Assembly (NCBI RefSeq): GCF_947507565.1
Contig: NC_089183.1
Coordinates: forward strand, 186,001 to 250,000
Direction of reading: 5' to 3'
DNA length: 64,000 nucleotides
Origin: Oscarella lobularis
Taxonomy: Eukaryota; Porifera; Homoscleromorpha; Homosclerophorida; Oscarellidae
Shown here piece after piece: positions 63,695 through 64,000 of this stretch (within the stretch, counting starts at the first letter, position 1; every line of letters begins with the position of its first letter). The notes beneath the pieces were generated by a model. That model was not told the DNA's origin and did no database searches. It saw only the letters and a program-made list of their open reading frames with translations. Position numbers and translations under genes: made by a program.

Positions 63695-64000
63695 AGAAAA
63701 GCGAAAAGAAGCGAACTGTTCTAAGATTACGAGAGTATTCTGGGAGGGGAAACGAGTCGTGGCAAAGGAGAGGCGATAATCTTTCGCTTTCTACTTCGAC
63801 TTCGGCGTTTCCTCGGCGCCCACGCGCGAGGGCGCGGCGCAACGTTTTCAATGCGCGCGTTCGGGATTGTTCTTTGTAGCTTATTAGCGCGCCGTTGTAC
63901 TGTATGGCGCGATTGTATCTATATTCGAACAAGAACCGTGTTGTGCTCTATACGAGTATTGTGTCGCTTTCGCAGTATTTGCGTAGGTGTGTTATCTGTC
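63695..64000 (+). other. Probable 3' untranslated region of the small gene
   Basis: No second gene was seen before the window ends. Confidence 0.4.

Overview
The window reads as genomic DNA of an early-branching animal, most likely a sponge. This placement is inferred from content; no database was searched. Genes are tightly packed on both strands. Most introns are only about 45-70 bases, GT-AG with weak polypyrimidine tracts. Animal-specific genes are present: a SYCP3-type synaptonemal protein, an ankyrin/DHHC palmitoyltransferase of the HIP14 family, an ANKS1-type adaptor, synaptojanin, and a receptor tyrosine kinase with a Frizzled domain. Exon boundaries given below come from reading splice sites by eye and checking that reading phase is kept from exon to exon.

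Layout: 0.2-9.2 kb (-) is a 2,815-residue membrane mucin with sushi domains. 9.4-11.8 kb (-) is a CCDC91-like coiled-coil protein. 12.0-13.1 kb (+) is a secreted fibrinogen-like protein. 13.4-18.5 kb (-) holds three tandem cathepsin D-like proteases. 18.7-20.1 kb (+) is a KMT5 histone H4K20 methyltransferase. 20.8-22.3 kb (-) is SYCP3. 23.7-24.9 kb (+) is an unrecognised secreted protein. 25.2-28.8 kb (-) is a HIP14/ZDHHC17-like enzyme. 29.1-31.7 kb (+) is an intronless two-pore channel. 32.2-33.7 kb (+) is an MGAT4-like glycosyltransferase. 34.0-34.9 kb (-) holds two single-exon secreted proteins with the ten-cysteine GDNF/GAS1 pattern. 35.4-36.4 kb is repeat-rich. 36.5-37.2 kb (-) is a doubtful gene model. 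37.3-41.6 kb (-) is an ANKS1-like gene. 41.9-47.8 kb (-) is synaptojanin. 48.0-48.3 kb (+) is a secreted poly-aspartate protein. 48.7-50.9 kb (+) is the FN2-Frizzled receptor tyrosine kinase. 51.1-51.4 kb (-) is a small cysteine-rich secreted peptide. 52.0-53.5 kb (-) is PEX16. 53.7-54.4 kb is an unexplained GC-rich island. 55.1-56.9 kb (+) is a mitochondrial branched-chain aminotransferase. 57.6-59.2 kb (+) is a secreted protein of four WxxW domains. 59.5-62.7 kb (-) is LRRC56. 63.4-63.7 kb (+) is a small protein behind a CRE/TATA promoter.

The genes form no single pathway. Themes are endolysosomal membrane traffic (two-pore channel, synaptojanin, CCDC91, HIP14, cathepsins), a strong secreted and cell-surface set (mucin, fibrinogen-like, GAS1-like, WxxW, poly-Asp), and conserved housekeeping genes (BCAT, PEX16, KMT5, LRRC56, SYCP3). 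I saw no rRNA or tRNA gene, CRISPR array, reverse transcriptase, transposase or viral element. The most distinctive items are the FN2+Frizzled kinase receptor, the GAS1-like pair, a protease paralog with an altered active-site flap, three GC-AG introns, and the GC-rich island.
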